From positions 251,304-315,303 of the forward strand of contig KZ111167.1 of the NCBI GenBank assembly GCA_002077045.2: a DNA stretch of 64,000 nt, in the 5' to 3' direction. Positions 30,329-41,433 of this stretch are shown here, piece after piece. This stretch comes from Rachicladosporium sp. CCFEE 5018 (lineage: Eukaryota; Ascomycota; Dothideomycetes; Cladosporiales; Cladosporiaceae). The translations under genes were made by a program, and so were the position numbers. The notes under the pieces were generated by a model, which was not told the origin of the DNA, searched no databases, and saw only the letters and a program-made list of their open reading frames with translations. Every line of letters starts with the position of its first letter. The first letter of the stretch is position 1.

Positions 30329-31016
30329 CTATTCGAAGTCGCTCTTAGGCATGGGCGCCTCAAAGCCTCGCATCTGCAAGAAGCTGGCGAGACGCTTCTC
30401 GAATCTCGCGAACTGTACAATGTAAAGGTTAATACCGCTGCTTGAAGGATGAGATAACAAGTTCACCTACCACACTGCTGTCTTTCACCACCCCATCTCT
30501 GACCCAGATGGCATGCGCGCCCATCATGTTAGCCATCATCACATCGGTGAACAGTCGATCCCCAACGATCGCCACCTGCTCCGGCCTCGTCACTTCCGTC
30601 CCCGGCAATCCGCGGAAGTAGTCCATGATCTCGCCATGACAGCCAGGTTTCTTCGTCGCGTGATGTAGTACTTTGACGCCCGTGTTGCGTTCCAGTAAGT
30701 CAGCTTGCTTGAACCCGGGGTCTGCTCCAGTGCCGGCTGTATTGGAGACAATGAGAAGTTGCGATCCAGGGTAAGCGGACTTGAGCTCGTCGAATTTGGC
30801 CTGGTATGGAGGATGTACGATGTTGGAGTGAGGAGTAGCGAAGCAGTTGTCTTTGTCTAACACAACGGCGCGGATATCTGGTCGAGACGGGAGTGCTTTA
30901 GACAGGGGTACTGGGAGCTTGTCGAATGTCGAGACCGTGTAATGGGGCAGGCAGAGTGTCGGATTTGCGAAGAGCCGGAGGACGTTTAGTGTGCCAGAGA
31001 TATTGAGGTTAGCCAT
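30329..31016 (-). CDS. GEP4: Mitochondrial phosphatidylglycerophosphatase GEP4
   Basis: The exons are 31016-30471 and 30412-30329, with a 58-nt phase-0 intron (GTAGGT...CAG). The product has 209 residues. The N-terminus matches the family (MANLNISGTLNVLRLFANP), and HAD motif I is LDKDNC (Asp54, Asp56). Motif II lies in LLIVSNTAGT, the motif-III Lys in HATKKPGCH, and motif IV in VAIVGDRLFTDVMMAN. Exon 2 supplies the C-terminal helix FARFEKRLASFLQMRGFEAP. GEP4 dephosphorylates phosphatidylglycerol phosphate in the mitochondrial matrix on the way to cardiolipin. Without splicing, the frame would end in an unrelated 13-residue tail. The gene is divergent from PTM1, with 416 bases between the starts. 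Confidence 0.93.
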
Positions 31017-31432
31017 TTGATAGAGACGAGACTATCTACGTGACGGTAGCAGATGCGCAGGCCGAGGCGCGATGCAGCTTATGTTCGTAGGGCTGAAAGT
31101 CTGTCCCTGGCGCATGGAAGTCGCGGCCTTCACATGGGCGTTGGAAACGACGTGAGAGCACATGCTCGGGCAATCTCGTTGTGGTACATTTTAACCCCTG
31201 AGCAGCAAACTCGATCGATATCTCGGCCGCAGCATCAGTGGTTGCTGTACTGCACTGAACGAACGACTTGCACCGTCCACAACGCGGACAATTGAGCCAA
31301 CCCCCTCGGACCTCGCAGCACCAGGCTGGCGGAGCTGGATCTGCAGCGAGCACTACCGGGACTACGCGTCGCGTAGCAACACAGGGGAATCTATCGGAAC
31401 GAGCCAAACGCTACGCGATAGTCGTGGGCGGG
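31017..31432. promoter_or_regulatory. Divergent promoter, GEP4 / PTM1
   Basis: The 416 bases between two divergent ATGs show no gene. A long minus-strand frame here is a shadow without recognisable features. Confidence 0.4.
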
Positions 31433-33249
31433 ATGGGGAGATGGCGGCAGCTTTGCGCCGCGGTGCTCATGGAGCTCCTTGTCGTAGCGCAAGCTGCTGA
31501 GCAGTCTGTCGTACGTCCTATATGCCTGGCGAGGAGTGGCACATAATCCGCCACTGACACATCTGCAGACACAAAAAGAGTCGAATCGACAAGTATGCTC
31601 GGGCATGTACTCGAGGAAAGCTTGGGGAGGAGCTGTCGATCCATTCATACTCACCAAGTTCATACCACCCAAAGATGCAATACCCGAGGATCAGGATCCA
31701 ATAGTGAGCTTAGTGGTGTTTGAGTGGCAGGACAGACACTTGGTGGGAAAGCCGGTACCTCCGCCGGACAATGTGAGTATACTGGGCATGAAGTGTAGTC
31801 GTAAGGACAATGGCTGACGTCCGTAATCCAGACTATCTACATCTGCGACCCACCCAGCGTAGACGCCAACCTCTGCAAACAAGACCAGCTCGGCGCCTTC
31901 ATAACAGCAGACAACGCAACCGAGACCTCGCGCTCTCAAATCATCTCCCTAGCCGTCCACCTCAAAAACCCCGACCCCATAACCTACCAAATTAAGCGCA
32001 CAGGCTACTACTGCGTCGGCACCTTCGGCTACAGCGACACAGACTACAACGCCGTAGTAGTCTTCCGGAATGCCTTTGGCGAGCTCCCGGCCGCGCAAAT
32101 CGCGAAGTTGCCCTTCTACGCCGCGATAACGATCGTCTACGCTTTCCTCGGCCTAGGCTGGGGCGCGCTGTACTACCTCAACCGCAGCGACATTCTTGCA
32201 GTACAGAATTACATTACTGCTATTCTCGTCTTCCTCGTGATCGAGATGTTCATCACCTGGTTGTTCTACGACTACCAGAACCGGCACGGCCTGAACACAG
32301 GCGCGAAAGTGCTGCTAGTCGTCGACGCGATCTTGTCAGCAGCACGTAACAGCTTCTCCTTCTTCCTACTCCTGATCGTCTGCATGGGCTACGGCGTCGT
32401 CAAGCACACCCTCGGCAAAACAATGATTTACGTCCGCTGGCTAGCCATAACGCACTTCCTCTTCGGCGTGCTCTATTCCGTCGCCTCCCTGACCGTGACA
32501 CCAGAGAACGCCGGCCCGCTGGTCCTCCTCGTCGTCCTTCCCCTAGCAGGCACCCTCACAGCATTCTACATCTGGACCTTGAATTCTCTGAACCTGACAC
32601 TCAAGGACCTCACGGAGCGGAAGCAAACGGTCAAAGCTGCCATGTATAGGAAACTATGGTGGTGTATCCTCAGCTCCATCATCGTGATCTTCGCCTTCTT
32701 CTTCGTCAACAGCTGGACGTTCGCTGGACAGGGCGATGAGGACTTCGTGCCGGAGCATTGGGGCACAAGGTGGTTCATTCTGGATGGGTGGCTGAATCTG
32801 GTGTATTTCGCGGATGTGGCGTTTATTGCTTATGTGTGGCGGCCGACGGCGAATAATCGGAGGTTTGCTATGAGTGATGAGGTATGTCTTGCCCTCTCCC
32901 CTGACGACAGTGTTGTGCGGCTTGCTGACGAGTTGACCAGATCGCACAAGACGACGATGGCTTCGACCTCGCCTCCCGCGACTCACTTACCTTTGACTCG
33001 GAGGATCTCGAGGCCAACGACTCCGCTACGCCAAAGCCGCCTGCCTACGACTCCGTACCCTCTTACAACGCTACTCGAAGCGGCGGAGGGAATGACGGGG
33101 CGCGCGACGTCTCACCGCTGCCAGCGCCTAAGCCTATGAAGATGGCTGCTATGCCGCGAGCGAGTCTGGATGGCGAGACGATGTTCGCGCTCGAAGACGA
33201 AGCGGGGAGCGAGAGCGACGACGATGATAGGGGAAGGCTTGTAAAATAG
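31433..33249 (+). CDS. PTM1: PTM1/GPR107-family seven-helix membrane protein
   Basis: The four exons are 31433-31510, 31569-31772, 31832-32881 and 32941-33249. The introns are 58, 59 and 59 nt and all in phase 0. The product has 546 residues. Exon 1 encodes the signal peptide (MGRWRQLCAAVLMELLVVAQAAEQ). A luminal domain of about 150 residues with paired cysteines (YICDPPS, YYCVGTFGY) follows, then seven membrane helices of the lung-7TM/GOST family. Landmarks include FYAAITIVYAFLGLGWGALY, YDYQNRHGLNTGAK, LSAARNSFSFFLLLIVCMGYG and WFILDGWLNLVYFADV. The tail has acidic clusters and ends in DDDDRGRLVK. GOST proteins work in Golgi-to-plasma-membrane or endosome trafficking, and PTM1 is the yeast founding member. 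If read only from 32108, the signal peptide, the luminal domain and the tail would all be lost. Confidence 0.92.
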
Positions 33250-34129
33250 CGCGCACTGCAAATGGAGGAGGTCGTTGTATAGTGCGGTACGATTACTGAT
33301 TTCTGTCGACAATTCACTAGCGCAGCATGCGTGGGTCCGAGCTCAGATGGGGGAGTAGAGGTGAGTCTTCCTCGCTCCTTCCTTCCGTTTCCCACACAGG
33401 CTTGCAGTCAAGTCTTTGTTACGCCTTCTCTCCTTCGTCTCGTCTCGCTGTCGCGCCCTGATTGGTTCATCGCACGACAGCGCTAGTGCCCGTCGCTGCA
33501 TTGACGAACTTCACTGTACATAATGTTGTATCAATGCGCAGCTTTAGCGTCGTGCTGAAGCACGTGCACAAGAGGAAATCATGTGAGACTTGCACATATA
33601 TGGACGAAACGCCGCCTCGAGTTCCGCATTGGAAGATGACATCGTCGCCGTTGTGTGGTCGACTCTATCAAGACCTTGCTATCGCAGCTGAGTAGCCACA
33701 GGCTGTTGACCCATGTTCCGTGCTACGGGTCGTGCGTCCGCACAATACTTCGGCGTCAATAGCGTGGAACGATGTCAATTCGTCGGGGAGACAAACGAGA
33801 CCAGTCACTTTTCCTGTTGATGATTGGATGTGCCCGAGATCAGAGCGGACTCGCAGACAGTGAAGTATAAATTGAATTCCTCGCCTTGCTGTCGTTCTAC
33901 TGAGCAAGCCACTACGTTATCGTATCGTCCCGCGCAGTGACTCTCGTCTGCCGCTGTCTCGAGCAGCATTTCTCGAGGCAGCAGATGCCTCTACGACGAA
34001 GCGCATCCAGCTACGCCAGCCACCCAAGTCGCTGACTGCATGTCGTAGCCATGCCGCTCAGAGGCATCGCGATCTGTCCGATTCAGGAAAAGGCTGAGCC
34101 CAACCCTCGTCCACATCTCACGGACGCTT
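33250..34129. other. Convergent intergenic region
   Basis: About 880 bases between the PTM1 stop and the zinc-finger stop contain only short unsupported frames. Confidence 0.5.
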
Positions 34130-35913
34130 CTACCAGCCCGAAGCCCACACTGATCCCTCAGCCTTCCGCCCAGGCACAGTCCCCTTGAACATTGTCGGCA
34201 TCAGCCCATTCACAGCCGGCTTCCCAGCCTTGACCACAGCGTTGTCCGGACGATAGATAACCGGCTCCGGCAAGCGCTTCGAAGCCAAGAAACCGCCGGT
34301 AGCGGTATCCAGCATCTGTCCAATTCAGTCAGCACCCATCCCCTCATCCCACCAATACCTTCCCTCATACGTACCGTCTTCAGCCCACCCCACCCCCTAA
34401 CCCTACATTTACTCGCACTCTCGCAGTGTGCCACCAACGCACTCGCCGTGCGGAAAGTCTTGAAGCAGCTCGGCACCTCACAGCGCCACTTCGTGCGCAT
34501 GTGCGCGATTGCGAAGTGATCGTGCAGATCTGTGGGCGTGCGAACGGGTTCGGTGTCGCATCCGGGGAAGGGGCATTGGTAGCGCTCGAGCAGGGGGTCG
34601 TAGAAGCGCTCAGCGTCGTAGGATGGGTCGGTGGGATCCTGTCATGATGTGCATTAGTAGGCGTGTCGCGTAAGTGGGCAGTGAGGTGATGGACGAACCC
34701 AAAAGCGAGTTTCGCGGATGTCGCGCGGCTGGGTGGCGAGTGCTCGCTCGGCGTTGAGGGCACGGGCTATGGCATCTGGCGGTGTGGGACGAGCGGATGG
34801 GAACAGCGCTTTGGTCGTGTTGGGGGCGCCCCAGGCTTTGGCGGGCGGCGCTGGCTTCTGAGCCTTGGTGAGCCAGTCTGGCTGACGGGCGAGAACTGCG
34901 CTGGCTTGAGCAGTGGCGACGGATGCCGCATCATCGTCGTCCACACCCTCATTCGTGGCAGCGTGGAAGTTGGAGTAGCTGGGCGTAGGAGGAGGCGAGA
35001 ACATGGTGCCGATCGATCCAGACTGCACCTTAATCCCACCCCGGCGACTGGTAAAGTCACTCGTTGGCGACTTCAACCCCCCACCACTCCCCTCACCACC
35101 ATCCCCAAGCTTTAACTTCTCCAAATACTCATGCACCTCTCCCCTCCCCTCCTTCCTCGGCATCTTAGGCCACTGCTCCAGATTCGCCCTCGTAAGCGGA
35201 ACCCTCTTCCCATGCACCTCCACAAGCTCAACCTCAACATCCAGCGGCCTAACCCCACCCTCCTGCGCCTCATCAACAAGATCCAACAGCACGCCCCCCT
35301 CCTCCCTATCAACCTCACTTCCCTTCTCGATAGCCCCCGGCCTCGCCCCCGCCTCAGGAAGCGCAAACTTCGGATTCCTCGCCAAATTCTCATTCAGCTC
35401 GCTCCAACAGCCCTGCTTATCAAGCTCATCCTGCACATACTTTGCCTGCACCCACTGCAGAAACTGCCACCTCGGGACGACTTGACACTGCCCCTTCTCT
35501 AAATGCGCGATCATCCAGCTCGCGCCTTCGAAAACCTTCCCACAGCCCCCACAAGCGACTTTCTGCAACGCCGTGTGCATGTTCTTGCGGTGCTCCTTGC
35601 GCCCGCCGAAAGATTTGAAGTCCTCGCCGCAGAACTCGCAGACGATGTGTTTTGGGTTCTTGTTGTAGATTGCTGGGTGGTCTTTGTGGAGTTCGAGCCA
35701 GGGGGCCATGGCGTCGGTTTTGTGCTGCGTGAGGTCTGACCAGTCTAGGCAGTCGGTGTCGCACTTTTTGCAGTAGTGGTGTGCGGGGTCAGTGAGTTTG
35801 TGCGCTTTCATGTCATTTGTGGTGGCGAAGGTGAAGGTGCAGGATGGATAGCTGCAGCGGATGTCGTTGTCGGCGTTCGCGGCGAAGTGCGTGCTGCGGT
35901 GGCGAGATCCCAT
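34130..35913 (-). CDS. C2H2 zinc-finger protein
   Basis: The exons are 35913-34699, 34638-34375 and 34315-34130. The introns are 60 nt (branch site CTACTAATG-like) and 59 nt. The product has 554 residues. Several C2H2-type or degenerate fingers are seen: CSYPSCTFTFATTNDMKAH, HYCKKCDTDCLDWSDLTQH, CEFCGEDFKSFGGRKEH and CGGCGKVFEGASWMIAH. A second set in exon 2 comprises CPFPGCDTEPVRTPTDLHDH and CEVPSCFKTFRTASALVAH. Between them lies an acidic and Pro/Ala-rich linker of about 270 residues. The spread-out fingers suggest protein or RNA contacts as well as DNA binding, and no orthologue is named. The sequence after the last finger (VIYRPDNAVVKAGK...) is a short basic C-terminal tail. Confidence 0.82.
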
Positions 35914-36427
35914 GGCGGAGGTGTGGAGAGGGGAGTTATAGTGATGGACAATGTATGGGAAGGGGTGGTGGTGCAGATAAGGTGGGTGTAGTATGTGGGA
36001 GGTTGTTGTATGTGAGAGAGAGAATATGTGTTGTCACTCATCTGTTCACGCCGAGACTGCACAAGGCAGTCACGATGTCATGTATAACGGGAAGGCGCGA
36101 GTGAGTGAGTCTTGCGACTGAAGCGTCACTGAGAAGGAGTAAAGAGATCAGAACTTACGGTACGATGTGAGACGTCAATCTGACCTACAGACGCCAGAGT
36201 CCAGTGCGAATGTGAGAACTGAGATGTAGCCTGGCAACCGAGTGTGCTCGTACACCTATTCGCGCGTCAGTGATGTATACAACTGATGTTCCACTCCCTA
36301 TGCAAGCCATCGCGAGATCTATGGCCGTCCTCTTTGGGCATAATGCTGCATTGCCCGTTGAGGGCCGTTCTTCATTCCCCAAACGCCTTGCAATGCAATG
36401 TCATACCCTCGCGCCCAGAGGGTCCAT
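35914..36427. other. Intergenic region, zinc-finger promoter
   Basis: The 514 bases between tandem minus-strand genes have no supported gene. The purine-rich plus strand near 35900-36030 is the zinc-finger gene's pyrimidine-rich leader. Confidence 0.45.
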
Positions 36428-37672
36428 CTACACCGTCAATTTCGCCACTTCAGCTGCAGCCAAATCAACATCTACCTTCTCTTTCCCATTCGCCTCCACA
36501 CCCTCAAGCTTCCCCGCCTCCTCCAGCTTTTGTCCAAGACTCTTCGCATCCCCACCACGCAGATATGCCTCAAATTCTCCAATCCTCTTCCCACCACTCT
36601 CCCACCTCTCCCTGTAAGCCTTCCGTCTCTTCTCACACTCCCCCTGCAACGCCTTCCAATACACAGCATGATCGTACTCGAAATCCAAATCCCCGGTGGC
36701 CTGATTCCACAGCTGCTCAGGCGGTACCCATATCCTCAAATCTTCATTGAACTTCATCTTCTCCTTCGTGACAGGGTCGATGAACCCGGCGATGGCTTTG
36801 AAGAAGATGTTCACGTACCAGGGGAGTTGCGAGATGAGCGCGCGGCCGAGACGCTCCGGGTTGTGGCCTTGTAGGATGTTTAGAACTGCGCGGGCTTGGC
36901 CTACAGAGGGCACGGAGCCACCTGCTGCGCCCGAGAAGTTTATGAGCAGGGCTGTGGTTTCTTGGCCCGGGGGCATCATGTCTATGACGTGGTCGAGCAT
37001 GAAGCAGAGGTGGTGGATCTGGCGGTCGGACATCTTAGTATTCTGCTTTCCGGGGCTGAGGTAGAGGCACGGTCTTGCGTCGTTATCGTAGCCGAGGATG
37101 ATCTGTTTGCCGGTCTCGTTCTCGGGGGAGATGTAGTCGAAGGTGAAGGTGTCAGCGCCGTATTCTCGTCGCCAGGAGAGGGTGGATTGTAAGCGCTTGA
37201 GGGCATTTGCGGTGTTCCATTTCGTGGCGCGGAGGTAGCGGAGGATGCATTCGTGGGTTAGGAACATGCGTTCATGGTCTTGGACTGGGGCGGAGGCGGC
37301 GCCTTTGAGGGTCGTGGTGGGGAGGGATGTCCATTGCGAGACTTGGGCAAATACTGTGGCGAATCTAGATTGCGGTCAGATCTTGCTGGGATGAGGTGAC
37401 ATTCAGAGTTGGACAAACTTCACTTCTTGCTCCGCGGTCAACTCCGCTGGTTTCGGCGTCTTCGAGGTGGCAGATGGTCGAGGTATGGGTACTTTGAGCG
37501 TCCCGGCCGGTGCCGTCCAGCCAACCTCTTCCTGCTCAGCGCCTACGCTGGTACTTTGCGTGGACGTAGCTGGCGTGCCATTTTGTGAGATGGCAGATCT
37601 GAAGGACTCAGCGCGGGACGGCGCTGATGGCGTGGCCGTTGCCGATGCTGACATTACTGGAGCTTCCGCCAT
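36428..37672 (-). CDS. Sec14-like CRAL-TRIO lipid-transfer protein (PDR16/17-like)
   Basis: The exons are 37672-37419 and 37364-36428. The 54-nt phase-2 intron has a weak GTTTGT donor, and joining gives EVKFATVFAQVSQW. The product has 396 residues. A disordered Ala/Ser/Thr/Pro N-terminus of about 75 residues precedes the CRAL-TRIO N-lobe (THECILRYLRATKWN) and the lipid-binding lobe. The lobe includes YDNDARPCLYLSPGKQN, HHLCFMLDHVIDMMPPG, QGHNPERLGRALISQLPWYV and FIDPVTKEKMKFNEDL. The last segments resemble yeast PDR16/PDR17 (phosphatidylinositol-transfer proteins that influence sterol and phosphatidylserine metabolism and azole tolerance) more than SEC14 itself. A C-terminal charged tail ends the protein. 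Which Sec14 homologue is the orthologue is uncertain. Confidence 0.85.
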
Positions 37673-38165
37673 GTCTGCTGTGGGGGGGAACTAAAGGAGA
37701 GAAGAAGCTAGGAAAAGATAGTGTCACGAACGAATATGAGTATATTGACGTTGCTAGTCGGGAATTGCGGTGAGAATGACCCGAGATGCAGGGGCGGCGG
37801 GCGAGATGAAGCCCGCCATTGGCAAGCTACCTACCACCATATATCTCGTCTTGCGATTGCGAGGATCGCCTCGATATTGACGATTTCGGACGAAAATGAC
37901 GGTCTGAAAGGTGGACTCCTGAACGGGTGCATTGTACACGCCTTACCGCCTTACCACGCCATTAGTGAAGGAGATGTCAGCAACAGAGGATGTCGTGTGC
38001 TCACTCATGAGCATTCAGCCCCCACTAATGGCTCTTATCTGATCCATCTTATCTTCACTTTACGCGTCTGCCAGAACGCGTCTCCCCAAACTTCCAACAC
38101 AGCAGCATCTGGCTACAAAGTGTCTTGACGTCAAGCCGACAGAACAGTGCACAGTACTAGCAGTC
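37673..38165. promoter_or_regulatory. Divergent promoter, Sec14-like / POL12
   Basis: There are 493 bases between divergent start codons, with no gene. An acgcgt element (acgcgtctgcc, about 38062; acgcgtctcc, about 38077) occurs in the POL12-proximal part. This hexamer is the core of MBF-type cell-cycle boxes in yeasts, so G1/S control of POL12 is possible. Confidence 0.45.
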
Positions 38166-40239
38166 ATGGCCGACGAAACCTCTACCCAATTCACCACTCT
38201 CTTCTCCCCCCACTCAGCCCTCCCCTCCGACGTCCTCCACGAGCTCCTCTACCTCACCACCCTCCTCTCCCTAACCCCCGAAGAACTTTTCTACAAATGG
38301 GAGTCTTACGCCATCAAAATGGGCACAGAAACCACACAGATATCCTACAAAACCGTGAAAGACTTCAAGAAAGACTTGCAAGATGCCCTTGAACGAGAAT
38401 CACGAGCGAAGGCTCCACATGCTTCGGTCAAGAGAGCTGTGGCTGCGACGCCCAGGGGCGCGGCGAGAGGAACTGGAGATGTGTTTGGGATGATGGAGGG
38501 GTTGACGCCGGGGATTAACGGGTTGGGATCAGGGTCTGCGAGGGGAGGGGCGAAGAGGAAGGCGGCGGAGATGGGGACGCCGAGTGGGAAGGTGGTGAAG
38601 AGTAATGGGAGGAGTTCGCCTACTGGTGCCGTGAGTAGAGCTGAAGGGCCTGTGACTAGCTTTGCTGAGAGGCAGAACGCTGGGCAGGTCGTTGAGACGC
38701 TGAATGGGCATCTGGCTGGCGCAGCTACAGCGGACGATGAGGAACCGCGGATAGAGAAGCGCGTGCTGCTGAAGGCAAACACGGAGATCCCGAAGTTCGC
38801 ATACAAGAGCATGGCCATGCAACTTACATCCGCCTCAGAGATCCTCGACGACAGGATAGATACGTTCACGGAGCTGGTGCAAGACCACCACAAACTCCCG
38901 GACTCAGCCTTCGGCAACCCTGCTGCCCAGTCAACTGCGGAAATCGTCGCAGTAGGCCGCATAGCCTGCGATCAACCAACAGGCAAACTCAACGCCGCGT
39001 CCATCACCCTCGAGACCAGCAGACGCATGGGCGCTGGGCTAAGGGTGCAATTGAAGTTCCAGCCAGGGGTGAACTACGACGTCTTTCCTGGAAAGATAGT
39101 CGCATTGCGCGGTACGAACGTGAACGGCGAGAGCTTCCTCGTGTCAGAAGTGCTTTCTCTCCCCTTACTGCCCCCCGCAGCCTCAACGCCCGCCGAGCTA
39201 TCCATACATCAAGACCGCACGACCTCGGCCACAGACAATGCCACACCGCTACAATACCTCATAGCCTCCGGCCCCTACACGCCCGACACAGACCTCTCCT
39301 TCGCCGCCCTCCACACCCTGCTAGACCTCGCGCGGACCCAACAACCGGATATCCTGCTCCTCACGGGCCCATTCCTAGACCTCGAACACCCTCTCCTCGC
39401 GTCCGGCGATCTGGAACCCCATCTCCCAGCCTCAGCACACATAGACCCCGACCGCGCGACGCTGAATGATGTCTTCCGCGCGCTGATATCAGTGCCGTTA
39501 CAGCAGCTCTGCCAAGCCGTACCCACAATAACGATCATCCTCGTCCCCTCCGTCCGCGACGCAATCAGCACCGCAGTCTCCTGGCCCCAAGACAAGTTTG
39601 CGAAGGGGCCGCTGGGGCTACCGAAACAAGTCCAAGTCGTCACGAATCCCATAACCCTTAGCGTGAACGAGACAGTGCTCGGCATCAGCAGCCAGGACAT
39701 CCTCTCCGAGCTGCGGAGGGAGAACGTCAAGTCTTCTGCTGGCGGTTTGGGTAGTGGGGAGGATATGCTCGCACGACTTGCGGGACAAGTCATCGAGCAG
39801 CGACATTTCTTCCCTGTGTTTCCGCCACAGGCTAGAGAGGCGTTGCCGGCGCTCAGCAGTGGTGTGGAGGGGTTTGGAGGAGAGGGAGGTGTTCTGCCGA
39901 TTGGAGCTGGGGTGGATATCGGGTTTCTGAAGTTGGGGGAGTGGTTGAGTGTGAGGCCGGATGTGCTGGTGCTGCCTTCGGCGCTGCCGGCTTTCGCGAA
40001 GGTATGTCGTCTTGAGTCTCGTGAGATCGTGGCCGGTTTGCTGACTTTGATGGATCTAGGTCGTCGACTCGGTCCTCGTGATCAACCCGGGCACCCTCTC
40101 CAAACGCCGCGGAGCCGGCACTTACGCCTCGCTATCCCTGCACCCTCGCTCGACAGCCTCAGACGAAGAGCGCGAAGCAAACCACGTATTGGGACATGAA
40201 GTGCACAGTCGTGCGAGGGTAGATGTGGTGCGGATATGA
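38166..40239 (+). CDS. POL12: DNA polymerase alpha subunit B (POL12)
   Basis: The exons are 38166-40001 and 40060-40239, with a 58-nt phase-0 intron. The product has 671 residues. The N-terminal helical domain (LPSDVLHELLYLTTLLSLTPEELFYKWESY) is the Pol-alpha-B N-terminal module. A basic, disordered linker follows, then an OB fold (VAVGRIACDQPTGKLNAASITLE) and an inactivated calcineurin-like phosphoesterase domain. The latter contains LIASGPYTPDTDLSF, QPDILLLTGPFLDLEHPLL, TIILVPSVRDAIS and PDVLVLPSALPAFAK-VVDSVLVINPG (the last split by the intron). The subunit scaffolds the Pol alpha-primase complex during lagging-strand initiation. Without splicing, the protein would end in an unrelated tail at 40199 and lose the conserved NPGTLSKRRGAGTYASLSL end. 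The stop lies 66 bases from that of NCS2. Confidence 0.93.
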
Positions 40240-40305
40240 GCCGCGTCTTAGTCCCCCATCCACGCTTAATTGTTCCCTTCAACCCATCAGTCCTGGCCCT
40301 GCACA

Positions 40306-41433
40306 TCAAACAGGTGATCCCAGCATCCTCACACACCCCCCACAAACTCTTGACCTCTCCACCTCGCCCTCTCGCACGAAATCCAGCCCGCAAACCTCAC
40401 AAGCCGCCACTCTCTCCTCCCGCGAAGGTTGCGGCTGGACTTGCAGTTTCCCGACAGTCCGCACGACATTACTAACCACAGCCGGAAAACCTTCTTCCAC
40501 GCCCTCGAAGTACCCGCGCATAAGGCCCTCAATCGTCGCGTCTCGCGAGTTGACGACGGCTTTCGCGCCGACTGGCTCCTCTGGGATGAGCAGATCTGTT
40601 AGTGGTGGGGTGACCAGGGAGGCGTAGATTTGGATTTCCTTCCGCAAGACATCTCGAAGGGGATGCAGCACTTGCACGCTGCTTGAGGATGGTGCGGCGG
40701 GTGTGTCGGTTATTAGTTGAGGTAGCGCGAAGCCCTTTCCAGAGGCGACTTCGGCTAATGTCCGCTCGGCTAGCAGGGTGGTGGTACTGCCATAGAGGAG
40801 CGCTGAGCAGGACGTCGCAGAAGCGTGGTGGAGCAGGAGACGGTGCAGGAGTGTGCGTTTGAGATCTGCGCGGGAGGAGGCTGAGGGGAGGGTTGCGAGG
40901 AGATGGTCGAGACGATGGGAGGCTGGCGCGGAGGAGTCGAGGTCGGAAATCGTGGGGAGAGAGGTCTGCAGACCCGGAACAAGATCCAGTACCGAAGCCA
41001 GCTCCAACGTCTCGAACTCATGCGCCGGGTACCGCTCCCTCAGCCTCCTCCACCTCTCCTCCCCCTCCGCATGGCCCTCCCCGTCCTTCCCTCCGTCGTC
41101 AAACCCCCGCACCCACACCACCAGTACCTCCACCCCCGCCCTCCCCACCCTTTCCCGTTGGCCAGCTAAATGCCAGTCCAGAATCTGCAGCAGACTCGTG
41201 GAGCTCACGCCGAAGGAGAGAGCTAGCAGAAGTCGCCGGGGAGGGTCATTGGGGGAAGAATAGCGGGTTCGGAAAGTTTCGAGCCGTTTAATCGTTTTGG
41301 TGTGGATGTATTGGATTATGTGCGTGGGGCACAGGGGGTGCAGGCGAAGGACTGCGTGGGAGGGGAGGGGACAGCGTGCGCAGGTGAGTGTCGAAGTGGC
41401 GTTAGATGCTGTGGGAGGGTCTGGAACAGCCAT
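40306..41433 (-). CDS. NCS2: Cytoplasmic tRNA 2-thiolation protein 2 (NCS2/CTU2)
   Basis: The single-exon frame encodes 375 residues from ATG 41433. The frame is open upstream to 41706, but the extra 91 residues are atypical. A CxxC pair (CARCPLP) and a further Cys (HPLCPTH) lie near the N-terminus. The ATP-PPase-like core contains RRLLLALSFGVSSTSLLQIL, with the degenerate P-loop expected of the non-catalytic partner. The C-terminal zinc-type CEVCGLDF and CGGCVRML pairs match the family. NCS2 works with NCS6 to add sulfur at C2 of the wobble uridine in tRNA-Lys, -Glu and -Gln, using URM1 as sulfur carrier. A Gly/Glu-rich insertion (about residues 105-125) is loop-like. Confidence 0.92.
   Translation of the reverse strand: MAVPDPPTASNATSTLTCARCPLPSHAVLRLHPLCPTHIIQYIHTKTIKRLETFRTRYSSPNDPPRRLLLALSFGVSSTSLLQILDWHLAGQRERVGRAGVEVLVVWVRGFDDGGKDGEGHAEGEERWRRLRERYPAHEFETLELASVLDLVPGLQTSLPTISDLDSSAPASHRLDHLLATLPSASSRADLKRTLLHRLLLHHASATSCSALLYGSTTTLLAERTLAEVASGKGFALPQLITDTPAAPSSSSVQVLHPLRDVLRKEIQIYASLVTPPLTDLLIPEEPVGAKAVVNSRDATIEGLMRGYFEGVEEGFPAVVSNVVRTVGKLQVQPQPSREERVAACEVCGLDFVREGEVERSRVCGGCVRMLGSPV

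Noticed and set aside
31036..31407. Minus-strand frame with many cysteines upstream of GEP4
   Set aside because: It lies in the shared GEP4/PTM1 promoter, has no homology pattern and no conserved start context. Treated as a shadow frame.
34398..34412. Telomere-like ccctaaccctac
   Set aside because: Only about two units are present, inside the coding part of the zinc-finger gene. Not a telomeric tract.
35914..36060. Purine-rich tract (gtgtggagaggggag...) as a microsatellite
   Set aside because: No regular unit repeats. It is the pyrimidine-rich leader of the zinc-finger gene on the other strand.
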